From positions 1,607-65,606 of the forward strand of contig JADHZB010002086.1 in assembly GCA_015657535.1 (NCBI GenBank): a DNA stretch of 64,000 bases. Direction: 5' to 3'. Of this stretch, positions 46,802 through 58,633 are shown piece by piece. The notes beneath the pieces were generated by a model. It ran no database searches. It was given only the letters and a program-made list of their open reading frames with translations, and was not told the DNA's origin. Numbering within the stretch: position 1 is the stretch's first letter; the number at the start of each line of letters is the position of its first letter. Made by a program: the position numbers and the translations under genes. This stretch comes from Nephromyces sp. MM_2019. Its lineage: Eukaryota; Apicomplexa; Aconoidasida; Nephromycida.

Positions 46802-49800
46802 ATGGCACTTTCCAGTAACGGTTTTGTTACGGTATGTCGCCGGGAGTGGCGCTTACTAATTCCCTTCCTAGTGGCTACCTTGTACAATGCTATAACCTCC
46901 ATTCGGAGTGTTGGCGCAGATCTTCCCGTTCATGCGGTTATAAGCGACATTGTTGGAAATTGGTAAGCCCTTACACATTGCTGCCACAGTTATTGGTACT
47001 TTTCAATTTGATGCTTGTGATTTCGTGGTTAAGATGTTAAGCTCAACTTGGTGACATGTCTGAATATTGTGATGCTTTATCATGTATTTGGTTAATTTCA
47101 TCTAGACTACAAAATAACTTCAAATTTCAGTCTGCAGTCACTGAAGAGGCCTCTTTTTTTATATTTTGGATATACTGGTAACGGTTTTATTACGAACCCC
47201 AATAGAAAAAAGCGAGGGTATAGTCAATAATACGAAATACAGTAGAGCTGGGCCGTGGCAGCCATCACGTGTTACTGCCACCCAGGTATACGAGCACGAA
47301 AAAGTAATTTATAGGTTTAAAAGCCTTTGTGGTTGCATTGCCACGTGCGCATCGAAGCTTTCTACGATAGTCTTAACATTTTTCTGCGGTATAATCACGG
47401 CTCTTCAGCTAAGTGAAAGCTACTGGCGGCAGAGCATAGGTATATGATAAGCCTAGAAAGCGCTAGCGAACATTTCTGCTCCCGCAAACTTTTGATCAAT
47501 GGCATGGCAGAAGAATCAAGAATTTTAACATTAGTTCTGTGGTTTTATCGATGTAACATATATATTTAAACAGCAATTACATAGACCCTCACGAGCGGAT
47601 AATAAGATTTTTGGTTGACCCTGCAAACTTGAAGTAACAGCGTTACTGGCAGACTTTGATAACAGCAACTTAGTTTAAAATTTGCCAGCGCTACGAACAA
47701 GGCAAGTTTTACAATATATATCGAATGATTCTTCCACGCACTCTCTACAAGAAAGCATTCATGGAGGCCCGGGATCTAAGTTTGTTGAGTTTACCGTACA
47801 GCTAATACATATCGCTTCGTAAGCTTCTTTTTGCAGGACATTCTATCTGTCTCCCCCTGGAGAAGCATTGCATCATTGCGGCTCCAGCATACCGAACTCA
47901 AACGTTAGAAATTTGCACCCAGAACTGAAAGATTACATGGGCTACTTAAAACGCCATTACCCAGGTATGATTGTAAAACTATTTTCTGTACAAGAGCATA
48001 GCTATCTACAAGTTATTTTTAAGTTAGATCACTTCAATATTATACTGTTACTTTTATTGCTGTTTCCAAAGCAACTACAGTTCTACAACATTTTTTTTCA
48101 AGCTTGGTTCTTGGGCTCTAATTTGATATTATATAAATTTTATCCGTCGAGGAGTTGCTTCGAGCGCAGTAGAGATGCTGAACTTATCCATCCAGGGAGT
48201 TTTACTACCATTTTGACTATAGAACAAACCATACAATCTACATTAAGCTCTCTAGAGCTCTGCTAACCCTAAATTCTGAACTGAAAATTTTTTTTCCGAA
48301 GAAAATTCACATTTCCATATTTTCAGGTAACTATAGCACTTTAGAGTTGAATCTATCAACTCTTCCAATTTCTCTTGATCGCGTGAAAAGTATATCTAAC
48401 TCACATTCACATAGAAAGCAATGGGATGCGCTGAAAGTGAATAGTCCGCAGGATTCCGCGGTAGGGTACTGGACCCCGGTTTATGACCAAGGTAACAATG
48501 AGTAATCGATACAAAATCCTTTATTTCATTTTTTATGCATGAATTAATCAAGCAGCCTTAGACTTCCTGATGAAGGAACTATGGTCTGGCTGATCAAAAA
48601 TGAAATAAAAAAAAGCAAGTTGTCAGGCTGTGCTGTTTTAGGATAGGTATATTGCAAGCTAACTAACCGGATTATCTAAGGTACATATATTTACAAAAAG
48701 AAAACCCGCTGGCGCACCTTTTTTGCTCAGAGGGAAAATTACAAATATTTGAGAAGCTAAAAAAAATTACGAAAAAATCTTTGAGCACAATATTTTAGGG
48801 TTTGAAATTGGCTACAAGGATCTGAGACTGCTTGGTTTTTTCCAGTATGCCAACGTGAGCTGTAAACATGTGACCAATTTTGATAATGAAGACAGCGAAG
48901 GGCGTACGGGCTGTTACAGGACAAATGCTGGAAAGACCCATTTAGGTAATAAAATTAACTAGAATATACGCGATCTCAGCGCTTATGAAAATAGTGCATA
49001 CAGCAAGGTGAAAAACGCATAATATTCACAAGCATTTTGTGATGGGAATTTGCAAGTACATTGAATATACTTACTAAATGTTGAGCTGGTATCTTCATAT
49101 CAAACAAGAGGCTCGTTAACCTTAATTAGCTTGAGACCAGCTGGTCGAGGCAATAAATAATTTTGTTGTGAAATTTTTAAAGCGAGAAACACTAATTCTT
49201 ATGAATGGAAGATTTTTATTTTTTAGAGCCTATAGTTTAAGCAGGAAGGAAAGTTATGGCAGAGCATCACCGTAGCTGTAACAATACTACTTAATACAAA
49301 AATTCAAAGTTAGATTTACAAGCTATGACATAACAGCATAAATGTACATCTTTCAGGATGGTACCAAAAGGCTCATCCCCGGGAAAAAAAAACACTTTAC
49401 GGTTGTTTTTATGGGGAGAAAACGGGTAAATTTAGCTCGGCAAGCTCTTACGTGGAGCTTTTTTCTGCCAATGCAGCTATCAGTGGCATAAACTTGGATT
49501 CTCTAAAAGCACTATACCTGAAAAATGCTAGCAATAATGCTGCGAAAATCCTGTGGAATATTGACGAGGATATTTATGATAATAACCAGAGATTCACGGA
49601 ATTGCTATCAATTACAGGGCAAAGGGGGAAACGCAATATATCAAGAGGTCTTTCATTAAAAAAATAATTTTAAGTTCATTGGAATTAACGTTTCTCTAAA
49701 AATAAATTTTTCCTTTCAGTTGCACATTCTAAAATATTTAAAACAAGCAGATTTTCTATATCATATCGGTGGGCTGATATTATGAACATCAATCCTCTAT

Positions 49801-52800
49801 GATTAAAAACTACTTTATGCATACCGTATCACTAGAAATTTTAATCTCTCAGCCTATGCTTTCATTCAATAGCTTTTTTTCCCTTCTTTGACAGGCGAAA
49901 AATCGTTAACGGGTCTTTCGCTACTACAGCAGGGGACAAGTTTGGACCAATTCAGTCAAAGTTCCTCTTATGTTGCCTGCAGCTGCAAAGGTATTAGATT
50001 AGGCTTTTTTTTATCTGGTAACCCAACCAGGATTTTAAAACCATTTTATACCCTCTATGGGACCTAAGTGGATATCTGCACGTAATTGGTAGCCTTATGC
50101 TCGGCATGCAATGTTCTTATATAGGCATCAAAAGTATACTATATATAACCTGTATCATTGCATCTTTAAGGAGTGTAAGGAAAAACAAATTCAAAAGAAA
50201 TGGTAAGCCTTCTCATAATATAGCTATAGTATAAACTAGTAACCGTCGTAAGCGCTGAAGCTCAAATAAATTTGGGCCAAAAATTTTATCGCTGCTTTAA
50301 CCATACGAAAATTTAACTGTGAAGGCTGGGATTCGAATTTGCGGAAAAGGAACACCTCCGGAGAAGGAACCTCATTCACTTCATTGAAATCCAATGCATC
50401 AACGGCAACCCATCGACCTGAGGATACCAAGGACACCTTACCGAAAAACTTTTCCTGGGGTGATCCTTTCACTGACAAGAACTTCAACAATTCCAATTTT
50501 TCGCAAGTTCCGAATCAGGTAAGTGCTTATGAATTAGTTCATATTACGTATGCAGGTCTCCATTTTTGTACCCATGGGTTGCAGTACAATTTTTAGCGGT
50601 CCGCTGCATTAACTGAAATTATGGCAACTCCCTTGAGGAGAGCAACAGCAAGCAGCATAGAATTGCCCGAGTTTTCAAGCTGTGCTTTCCACTTGTCTTT
50701 CAACTGGAGCTTTCTCATGTGCTGGTCGCCCATTATGAGGTCAAAAATATATAAAGTAGCCCCTGCGGTAGCATATGACTGTCACATTATCCACTGCATA
50801 ATAGGAGCTTATCATTTTTACATAAATTATGCCTACTTTTTCCACCTTGAGCTCTTTCAAGTTCCCCACATCATTTGTCTCTTCAGCTGCAAATTTATAG
50901 GTGCCAGTACTCTAAGTGACGTGGGCAAATAGTAATCTTATTAAGCCTTTAGTATCTTGTTTGTATGCCTAGATACTGGATATAACTTTTATAAATATTT
51001 TGCAGCGGTTATGCTAACAGGTTCTTGATGAGAAGCTTGTATTAAAATAAAAGCACGTAGAGTTTGTACAATAGAGAAAATTTCCTAGCTCTGATTATGG
51101 AGATATGATACATGTTGGCATATTTTCTTACCTCTGTAAGCTGGGCTTTAATTCACATCTTACCATTTGTACGTTGCTGTAGTAGCTGGTATCACAGTGT
51201 GGTTTGTAGTATTTTTAAGTAATATATTTACTGTATTTTCTAAGTGCTGCACCATTTCTGAGCATGATAGAATTATCAAAAACACCAAATTGCACCTTCA
51301 GGGGTCATGCGGATCTTGCTATAGCATAGCTACGGCATACAGCTTACAGCATCGCTTTAACATAGCTGCCTCACGCATTGCACGAAAGCATGTCAATCTC
51401 TTTAAAAACAATTCTGGAATGTCCCCCCAAGCTATTCTATCTTGCTCAATTTACAACCAAGGGTGTCATGGTGGTTACCCATTCCTAGTGGCTAGGCATG
51501 CGAATGAAGTTGGTAAGAGCATAGCATTGCGATGCAACGTTAAGTAACAAAGCTATGCCAACTGAAATTTTCAAGATTATAATATACGTGAAGCAATAAT
51601 TTAACACCTAATTTTATGTGCTTCACGCTTTCAGCTTATATGGGGGGGCACACAACAATGTGCAGCTCTATCATGCTATTTTATGAGATAAAGTGCAATT
51701 GGCATCGAGTATACGCAGGCACAATCTCCTAGTAACATGAAATACTGCTGATGTATTACATGATTCTGGGTGATTTAGCAGTACCTTGAAGCAGAATACA
51801 ATGCTATGGATATTGCAAGTACCTAGTTATTTACTAGTTGGCGGTGCTACGGGCAGAGTGTACATATTGGAGTGCGCTTAGAGGCGAGCAGAGAGCAAAA
51901 CAAATACAAAAAAAAGTAAAGATATGAAGCACTGCTATACAAGTGCTAGTAAACTCCTGCTTCATAAGCCTCTAGGCTGCCGTTAGACAAAATTTATACT
52001 ATACCATGGCTAAAGCAATTTATCATAGTGCTAATAGAAGGACATTATGCGCATCATGCGTCGTAATGGCTTGGAGCAACCCAATAAATATCTGTTTGAA
52101 ACACCAAAAAATTTTCCAGGTATACCTGGAGAGGGCTGCATGCCTTATGAAGGGGCAGCATCAAAGTGCAAAGCTAGTACGGTGCTTCCTGCGATATCGA
52201 AGGCAATGCTGCAAGGTGGAACCACCAGCCTCGCATTGTGTTCTCAGGATAAGAGTTGGTGAGACACGATCAGTTACCGTTGTGAGCAGTCAATATATAA
52301 TAGAACACGAGATGTCTCGTAAATGTACCATAACGACCATTAATATGCAAAACGGGCCACTATCTAAAGGCACAATTCGTGATCAGAGCTAATGCATCGG
52401 TTACCATCAAAAATTACAAAAATTACACTTCTCAATTACAAGACAGAAAAACCACTTATTATCACAGGTACGCCAAAGACTACGGATATATTGGGGGTTG
52501 TTACGAGTGCGGCTCATGCCAAGGAGAAAGGAATATCATGAAGGAAATACACCGAAACGGACCTGTCCCTGCAGCGTTTGAGGCCCCCACCAGCCTTATG
52601 CTTTATTCTAGCGGAATTTTCGCGGACAGGCAGCCACATGCCCGGATTTGTGACTCTCCTAGCGGGCTCGAAGGACGCCTAGGAGGATGGGAGTACACAA
52701 ACCATGCCATAGCGCTAGTGGGATGGGGGGAAGAGATTTCAGAAAAGGGAGGTAAGATACTCTAGGCGAGATTCTTGACTTGCACGCAATGTATACTGCA

Positions 52801-53450
52801 GAACCGACGGTAATATATAAATTACATTACGCCAATTGTACGCATTATAGCTGTCAGGTGGCCAGTAAATATTGGACTAAAAGTAGCTGGCATGGTAAAC
52901 ACAAACGGCTAATTTATAGTGGTTGCGCGGTGCGCTGCAAAATTATCACAATTTTACTGTAAGGGTTTATCTACGAAAGCTTTATTCGACAGCAGTCTCC
53001 GTTCACGGCAAGCTGTGCACAAAGCACTCCTCACTAGCGAAAAATATTATTAATACATAAAAATAATATAATAATCATGCTGAGAGCATGCTTGTCCTAT
53101 ATCTATCTTGAGAAGCTCTCCGGTGACGTGAATTCATTCAATGTAGTTAAATGAAGTTATTGTACAAATTTAAACCATGCTATTAAGAGCATGGCTCAAA
53201 CATGTGTTTTCTACAAATAAACTAATCACTATGGTAGGAAAACTCACTGTATTATGCAGAGCCCCCCACGAAATACTGGATAGCCCGCAACAGTTGGGGG
53301 AAATCTTGGGGGAACCAGGGATATTTCAAGATTATTCGCGGGAAAAATCTTGGCGGTATAGAGAGCCAATCTACCTGGATAGATCCTGATTTTTCCCGTG
53401 GAATGGGTAAAGCGTTTTTGGAAGAGCACAACCTAAACTTTGACGAGTGA
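46802..53450 (+). CDS. Cathepsin C / dipeptidyl peptidase I, 11 exons
   Basis: Eleven exons join in phase to 668 residues: 46802-46962, 47837-47964, 48327-48491, 48799-48945, 49357-49647, 49895-49990, 50325-50518, 51302-51512, 52120-52258, 52468-52751 and 53260-53450. This papain-family exopeptidase removes N-terminal dipeptides in lysosome-like compartments or secretory organelles. A signal peptide or anchor lies at about 19-33 (LLIPFLVATLYNAIT). The exclusion domain runs from ADLPVHAVISDIVGNW through CGSSIPN and YWTPVYDQGFEIG to about GWYQKAHP. The mature domain starts near LPKNFSW. Gln394 and Cys400 lie in QGSCGSCYS, His590 in TNHAIALVGWG and Asn616 in RNSWGKSWG, so the catalytic site is complete. 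YIGGCYECGSCQGE is an apicomplexan-style insert. The usual Cys after DLPVH is Ala. The exon 5 donor (GAG|GTCTTT) and the exon 7 acceptor are weak, so exons 5-7 are the least certain. Exon 5 holds an A9 run. No mobile element or second gene is evident in the introns. Confidence 0.92.
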
Positions 53451-55269
53451 ACATACTGAACCACTTGAAAATAAAGACAAAAATTCATTACTCATTATAA
53501 AATGAGGGAAATATTAGAGTAGCACACAGGCTTCAAACTTTAGAGTCCTAGATATTCTACTACTGACATAAAGCTCGGCAAAATCACTTAAGCAATGAGT
53601 TAGTTTTAGTGCTATCAAGCTCCTAAAACTCTATCCCAATCTGTCCTTTGTCTTTTTGAAACAAAGCGATAAGCAATACGCAGAAGAAAGGCAAAAATGG
53701 GGTCAAATATCTTGACTATAACGATGCTACTGGTTCTTGCTCCAGAATGCACCAAATAATGCATTCTGCTATACGAATACTAGTTCGGTGTAACTTTTCC
53801 AAATGACAGATATATAGTTATTTCTTAGTAGTCATCGTGGAACAGGTAAATATTTCACCTTTTCAAAGGGAGCACAATTTTATAAATTGAGAAACGCAGT
53901 ATACGCCATCTACACATCGTAGTCCAGAATTATTTCCATAAAAGTTCAGTCTACGAAACCACCGTAACTAAGGGTTCTGCTCAAAAACCGCCAATCTTTT
54001 ATTCTTAGAAAGTACTAAAACAAGGGGGGCCTTATTTCGAGGTTACTCATGGAAATAAAATTACAGCAATCCAGCCGCTATACACAGACTAGCAAACCTG
54101 GGGTGAGACCTTAAAGAAGTGTAAACCACAAGAAAATAACATTATTCAAACAATTAACCCAAGGCTACTTATTTTCGCTTCCGCTGGTACCGATGGCACC
54201 GAATCATGCGTCAAACTAGTTGAAAATTGTACCAATGCTTGCGTCATGTTCCTCTTGGCATCGCTAGAAAACATTGCATCTATTATGATGAAGTTGATAA
54301 CTGTCATTCACGAGGACTAAACATCATCACGGGTTTCAGAAATGCTCAGGATATATGACTGGAATCATTAAACACAGTATAAGTTTACACAATTTTCTCA
54401 TAACACGGTCACGCGATGTTTCAGCAAGGTAGAAACACGACACTGTGGAAGGAAATCTAACTCTCACTGTAGAGCTCTCAAGGAAAGTCAACAAATATTT
54501 TTTAGGAAGTATGGTATAACAGCTAGTATAAAAGTCAAGGCTTTGCTCATTGAGCAACTGAAAAAGTACCTAAGGCAAAAAAAACCTCAAGGGTACAAGA
54601 GGCCACAAAAGCATGAAGAAAAGAGGAGTGCACGATTTATGCCGAGTGGGCATAGGTTTAATTCCACAGATTTTAAGCTCTGAAAGCAAAATTTAGGCAG
54701 CAACACTTAATATAATAAAACTACTATCGTAAGGTACAAGCTGAACTAGAATATCTACATTTATCATAAGATTAGTAAGATGGGCAAGAGTATAAAATAT
54801 ATGACCAATTCAAAAATTATAATGACAAAGCAAAAATTTAATGCACAGCTATTGCGATAAGACGGCAGCTGGTTAATTTAAGTGCACCATTCCAATAATC
54901 ACCCAGAAAATGTAGGCACACCAAGAAGCATATCACTTTAAGAAGCCAGTAAATAAAGCTACAAACAAATTTCTTAGAAAATAATAACGCATGAACAAAA
55001 CATATTGTAAAGGGAAATTCTTGGAAAATATTTGATATGCTATATATTATGAGGACTCTTTTATTATGAACTAAATAAAGTATGGGTACCGAGTGTTAAG
55101 AATAAGTTTAGACTTGGGAAATAAAGCTGTGTAATCACCTAAGGTATTCGATTAAGTAGAAGAGTACAAATATGGGCACCACAGGATTACCCATCAATTT
55201 ATATCTCCCAAGCTTTAAAAATTTCCAAAAAATATTCTGCTGCAGAGCTAACTTCCATTGAGAACGATT
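53451..55269. other. Spacer between convergent genes
   Basis: The 1.8-kb interval between the cathepsin C stop and the D-lactate dehydrogenase stop should hold both 3' ends. It is AT-rich, with only short frames. I see no RNA gene or repeat of note. Confidence 0.6.
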
Positions 55270-56955
55270 CTATAAAAAAACTTTTTTTTCCGGGTTAAGA
55301 AGATTATCTGGATCTAAAGCACGTTTAATATCTGCCATTAAGCGAACTGTGTTATCGCCTAATTCAGAATGCAGATACTTTTTCTTCCCGGTGCCAATTC
55401 CATGCTCCCCGGTACAAGATCCTTCCATTAGAAGTGCTCGCTCTACTATTCCTTTGTTAAGCCTTTCAGCTTCCCTTTTGTGAGTAGGGTCTTCCGGATT
55501 AAACAAAATCGCCACGTGATAATTTCCATCTCCAACATGTCCTACAATGGGGCAAAACAGGAAGGATTTCTCCAGATCCTTCTTAGTGTCTGCAATCGCT
55601 TCGGCAAGTCTAGAAATAGGAACTGCTACATCTGTAGACATCAACTGAAGTTCAGGTTTCAGGCTTTGTGCGGCCCAAAAGGCATGTTTTCGGCTGAACC
55701 AGATTTTGTCACGAGCAGTTTCGCCTTCACACCAGACATAGTCAAAGGAAGTATGCTTACAGCAAATTTCGCGGGTTTGCACAACATCATTCTCGACTGC
55801 ACTCTTCGAGCCGGTAAATTTAAAGAGGAGGACTGGTTTATAAGGGAAATCCACACCAGCATACTCGTTTACTGTAGCAGCCATAACTTCGTCCAAAAGT
55901 TCTATTGCGCCAAATTGTATGCCCTTTTGAAGTAATTCAATCACTGCCCTTGTAGCAGAAAACACATCATCAAAGGCGACGTACGCAATTTCTGTCACAT
56001 CTGGTATCTTTCTTACTTTCAAAGTAATCTCCGTTATAATTCCCAAGGTTCCTTCAGAGCCAATAAACAGTCTCGTGAGGTCATAAGATGAGCTAGACTT
56101 CCTTGGTCGCTGCAAAGTCTTCAGTACACTACCATCAGCTTTTACAACCGTTAAGTTGACCACCTGATCTTTCATGGTCCCGTAACGAACTGCATTGGTA
56201 CCCGAGCAGTTTGTGGCACACATACCTCCTATGCAAGCACCAGGTGCGGGGTCAACGCCTATCATATAGCCATGTGGTTTCAAAAAGTCATTTAATTCCA
56301 TCCACCCAATTCCTGGCTGAATGACCACGTTCATATCATCGGGAAAGAAGGCCACAACTTTATCCATTTGTCTGAAATCTAAAGTAATTCCACCTCTAAC
56401 AGCGTTCGTATGGCCTTCTAAGGAAGTCCCACCACCGTAAGGTATCATGGGGATCTTCTCATTGGAAGCAATTTTCGCGATTTCGGAAACTTCTTCCGTA
56501 GAGAGTGGCCAAACTACTGCGTCAGGATCAGCTCTAGGAGCATATCCGGATATTTCCTTTCCATGCTCTTCTAGGTGTCCAGGGTCAATAGAATAACGGT
56601 CTCCCAATAGCTTTGTAAGCTTCTCATGTGCATCGGGGTGGGTATCCTTGAAGTCCTTCTCAGTATCACACTTAGCTGGTGAAATGGAGTACACTGCCAG
56701 GCCACCAGCAGTTAGCATGCAAGAAATCCAACGATGAGTGAAATAAGAGGAATTCTTGTAATAGCGCTCACATAAACTGCTTTCATAATGCGTGCGGTCG
56801 TATTTTTGATAAGGCCTACTTTGACAGGAAACGGTAAAGTATTCCGCGGGTTCCTCATAACAGGATTTGGGCAAAGCTTTGGGTGTCACGATAGAAAGAT
56901 ACCTCAAAAAATGCGTCCGGCTCTGAGTGCCCACTGTAGCAAACGACAGCTTCAT
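55270..56955 (-). CDS. D-lactate dehydrogenase (cytochrome), FAD-linked, mitochondrial
   Basis: Single exon, 561 residues. The enzyme oxidises D-lactate to pyruvate and passes electrons to cytochrome c; D-lactate usually comes from methylglyoxal through the glyoxalases. The N-terminus is rich in Arg, Ser and Tyr with few acids at first, and a hydrophobic stretch at 76-92 follows (ISCMLTAGGLAVYSIS). This is the presequence-plus-anchor layout known from yeast DLD1. The FAD-binding PCMH domain covers about 141-318 with IPYGGGTSLEGH (171-182), CATNCSGTNAVRYG and GSEGTLG (299-305). The C-terminal FAD-oxidase domain shows HVGDGNYH (473-480, metal-site His residues), EHGIGTGKKKY (517-527) and the closing LDPDNLLNPEK. 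All expected motifs are present and the length is normal. The related 2-hydroxyglutarate dehydrogenases share this fold, but the closing and N-terminal features favour D-lactate. The lack of introns contrasts with its neighbours. Confidence 0.93.
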   Translation of the reverse strand: MKLSFATVGTQSRTHFLRYLSIVTPKALPKSCYEEPAEYFTVSCQSRPYQKYDRTHYESSLCERYYKNSSYFTHRWISCMLTAGGLAVYSISPAKCDTEKDFKDTHPDAHEKLTKLLGDRYSIDPGHLEEHGKEISGYAPRADPDAVVWPLSTEEVSEIAKIASNEKIPMIPYGGGTSLEGHTNAVRGGITLDFRQMDKVVAFFPDDMNVVIQPGIGWMELNDFLKPHGYMIGVDPAPGACIGGMCATNCSGTNAVRYGTMKDQVVNLTVVKADGSVLKTLQRPRKSSSSYDLTRLFIGSEGTLGIITEITLKVRKIPDVTEIAYVAFDDVFSATRAVIELLQKGIQFGAIELLDEVMAATVNEYAGVDFPYKPVLLFKFTGSKSAVENDVVQTREICCKHTSFDYVWCEGETARDKIWFSRKHAFWAAQSLKPELQLMSTDVAVPISRLAEAIADTKKDLEKSFLFCPIVGHVGDGNYHVAILFNPEDPTHKREAERLNKGIVERALLMEGSCTGEHGIGTGKKKYLHSELGDNTVRLMADIKRALDPDNLLNPEKKVFL

Positions 56956-58633
56956 TTCTGCACTGAACGTGGTTACACCTTATTGAAAACGAAGTCTTCT
57001 GTACTTTGGTTTTGCATAACTGTGTCCTGCCTTTTACGACTGGATTAATAACTTATTATTGCTACATAGGGCAGCTTACACCAATTAGTTAGTACGTATA
57101 TCTTCAAAATATTGAAGCGGCGCAAAATTAGGACTGGCGGCTTGAGAATACGAGCTTGCGGCCGATAAGATGGTAATGTATTACACAATAGTTATTTTCT
57201 AGCTAAGCTTATTGCATTGCAAGGAATTAATGACTAAACTCTAAAATCATTGTATTGCCAGGAACTAATGGCTAGACTCCAACAAAACGTGCTAGGAGGA
57301 AGGCCTGTATCCAAGGAAAAGCCTATGGCCACGCTCGCAACAGGAGCCACATTTGTGTTATAATGGCCTCCAGAGCGAGTTCCCATTTGTAGCCCCAAGG
57401 CTTGTTCTCAATGCAAGTGATGCGTACTGCACGAAGCTATTAATGAAGCGCTCGTAATCGTGAAAGTGACTTCCTAACAACGTGTGCGCCAGATAGAAAG
57501 CACACTCCACCGACAAAATAACAATGCACGGCCAAACTCTGGGATAGTTTAGTTTACGCAAAGATGCTGTACGGTAGAAAATCATTGGACATCCTCAGGC
57601 CGCTATAGTTACGCCCTGAAAATGTGTTATCTCAGTTGGGAATCATGCACCGTAATTCATGCACAAGCTGTGCCTGGAGTTAAAATTTTGTGGCTAGCCC
57701 AAAAGTAAAAGACAAACATGCTGTAAAGCTTTTTGACAGGGAGGAAACCCACAATTTTAGCAACGGGGGTAGATTGGTTGCAAGAGAAGTACATTACCAA
57801 AGTCATCATAATCTTGTATAGCATTGTTTAGAAGCCTAACAGCAACTTTTATTGCACAACGCTGAATAGAGGTTTTGCCTCATATTTTTTCGGAAAAAAG
57901 TGAATTTTTGCAATCCGGTTGTCACTGAAGACCACACAAGCGATAGAAACATCTTAAAAAATTAAGAAAAATAGCCACCTAAGCATGATTGTAAATAGTG
58001 GCAGAAAGGTTATATATTATTTTATCAAAAGGTTGAATATCGACGATAATAAGGTGCTCGCTATTTATTTGAAAGTGGTATCTGGGTTATTAATGGCATG
58101 CGAATTTAACATGACACATCTGCAGCGCATCGTATCACCTAGTTTTAAATTCGGTACGGCTCCCAGAATAACGCAAAATATCACTCATATCGATTGTATC
58201 GCGTTGCTGCCTTTCCAATTTATGGAAGGTATCGCAGCTACGTCTACGTTTTTGCTACCAAGGCCCTGAGTAGGGAATCTAGAAGAGTATGGTGCTAATA
58301 CCACGAGTTTTATTTATCAACACTAAGGGGGTATAAGCTGAAATCATCGCTGGAGGACTGAACTATAACGTGCTCGCTGTAGCATCATAGGCTTGAGCGC
58401 GTACCAGCAAGGCTGAACAAGGTTCGTAGTTGCTGAGTACGCTGGACAAACGCACCCAAACGAGAGCTACTCGGGTTGTGGTCTTTGTTTTTGTTTCTTC
58501 CATAGCATCGTGATTGAGCACTTCAAAAATATGCGAGGGAAATGTACTGTATATAACAGATGCAGAAGATTGTTCATTCTTAATGCCAAGGGCTCCTCCG
58601 AATTAATATCCGGAGCATACTGTGCTGGTTAGA
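56956..58633. other. Spacer between divergent genes
   Basis: These 1.7 kb separate the starts of D-lactate dehydrogenase (minus) and the BET1-like SNARE (plus), so both promoters should lie here. An ATG frame of 94 codons at 57985-58269 matches nothing I know. A short diverged duplication lies at 57211-57282. Confidence 0.55.
57211..57282. repeat. 38-bp diverged tandem duplication
   Basis: attgcaaggaattaatgact and attgccaggaactaatggct are two copies spaced 38 bp apart, followed by matching aaactc/agactc ends. The copies have accumulated several substitutions. Confidence 0.65.

Noticed and set aside
50621..50932. 103-codon frame inside cathepsin C intron 7
   Set aside because: It lies between two confirmed exons, shows no domain and no codon or motif evidence, so chance is the simplest view.
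52379..52467. Earlier start for cathepsin C exon 10 (after gatcag at 52386)
   Set aside because: Joined to the donor at 52258 it creates TGA. The acceptor at 52467 gives W-YAKDYGYIGG, which matches the family.
52867..52896. KYWTKSSWHG in cathepsin C intron 10, similar to the start of exon 11 (KYWIARNSWG)
   Set aside because: No splice phase allows it to be read in frame, and the true exon 11 with a full NSWG motif follows at 53260. It is probably chance or at most a faint duplication.
57985..58269. 94-codon ATG frame upstream of the BET1-like gene
   Set aside because: No recognisable domain or signal, and AT-rich spacer composition; it is left as unassigned.
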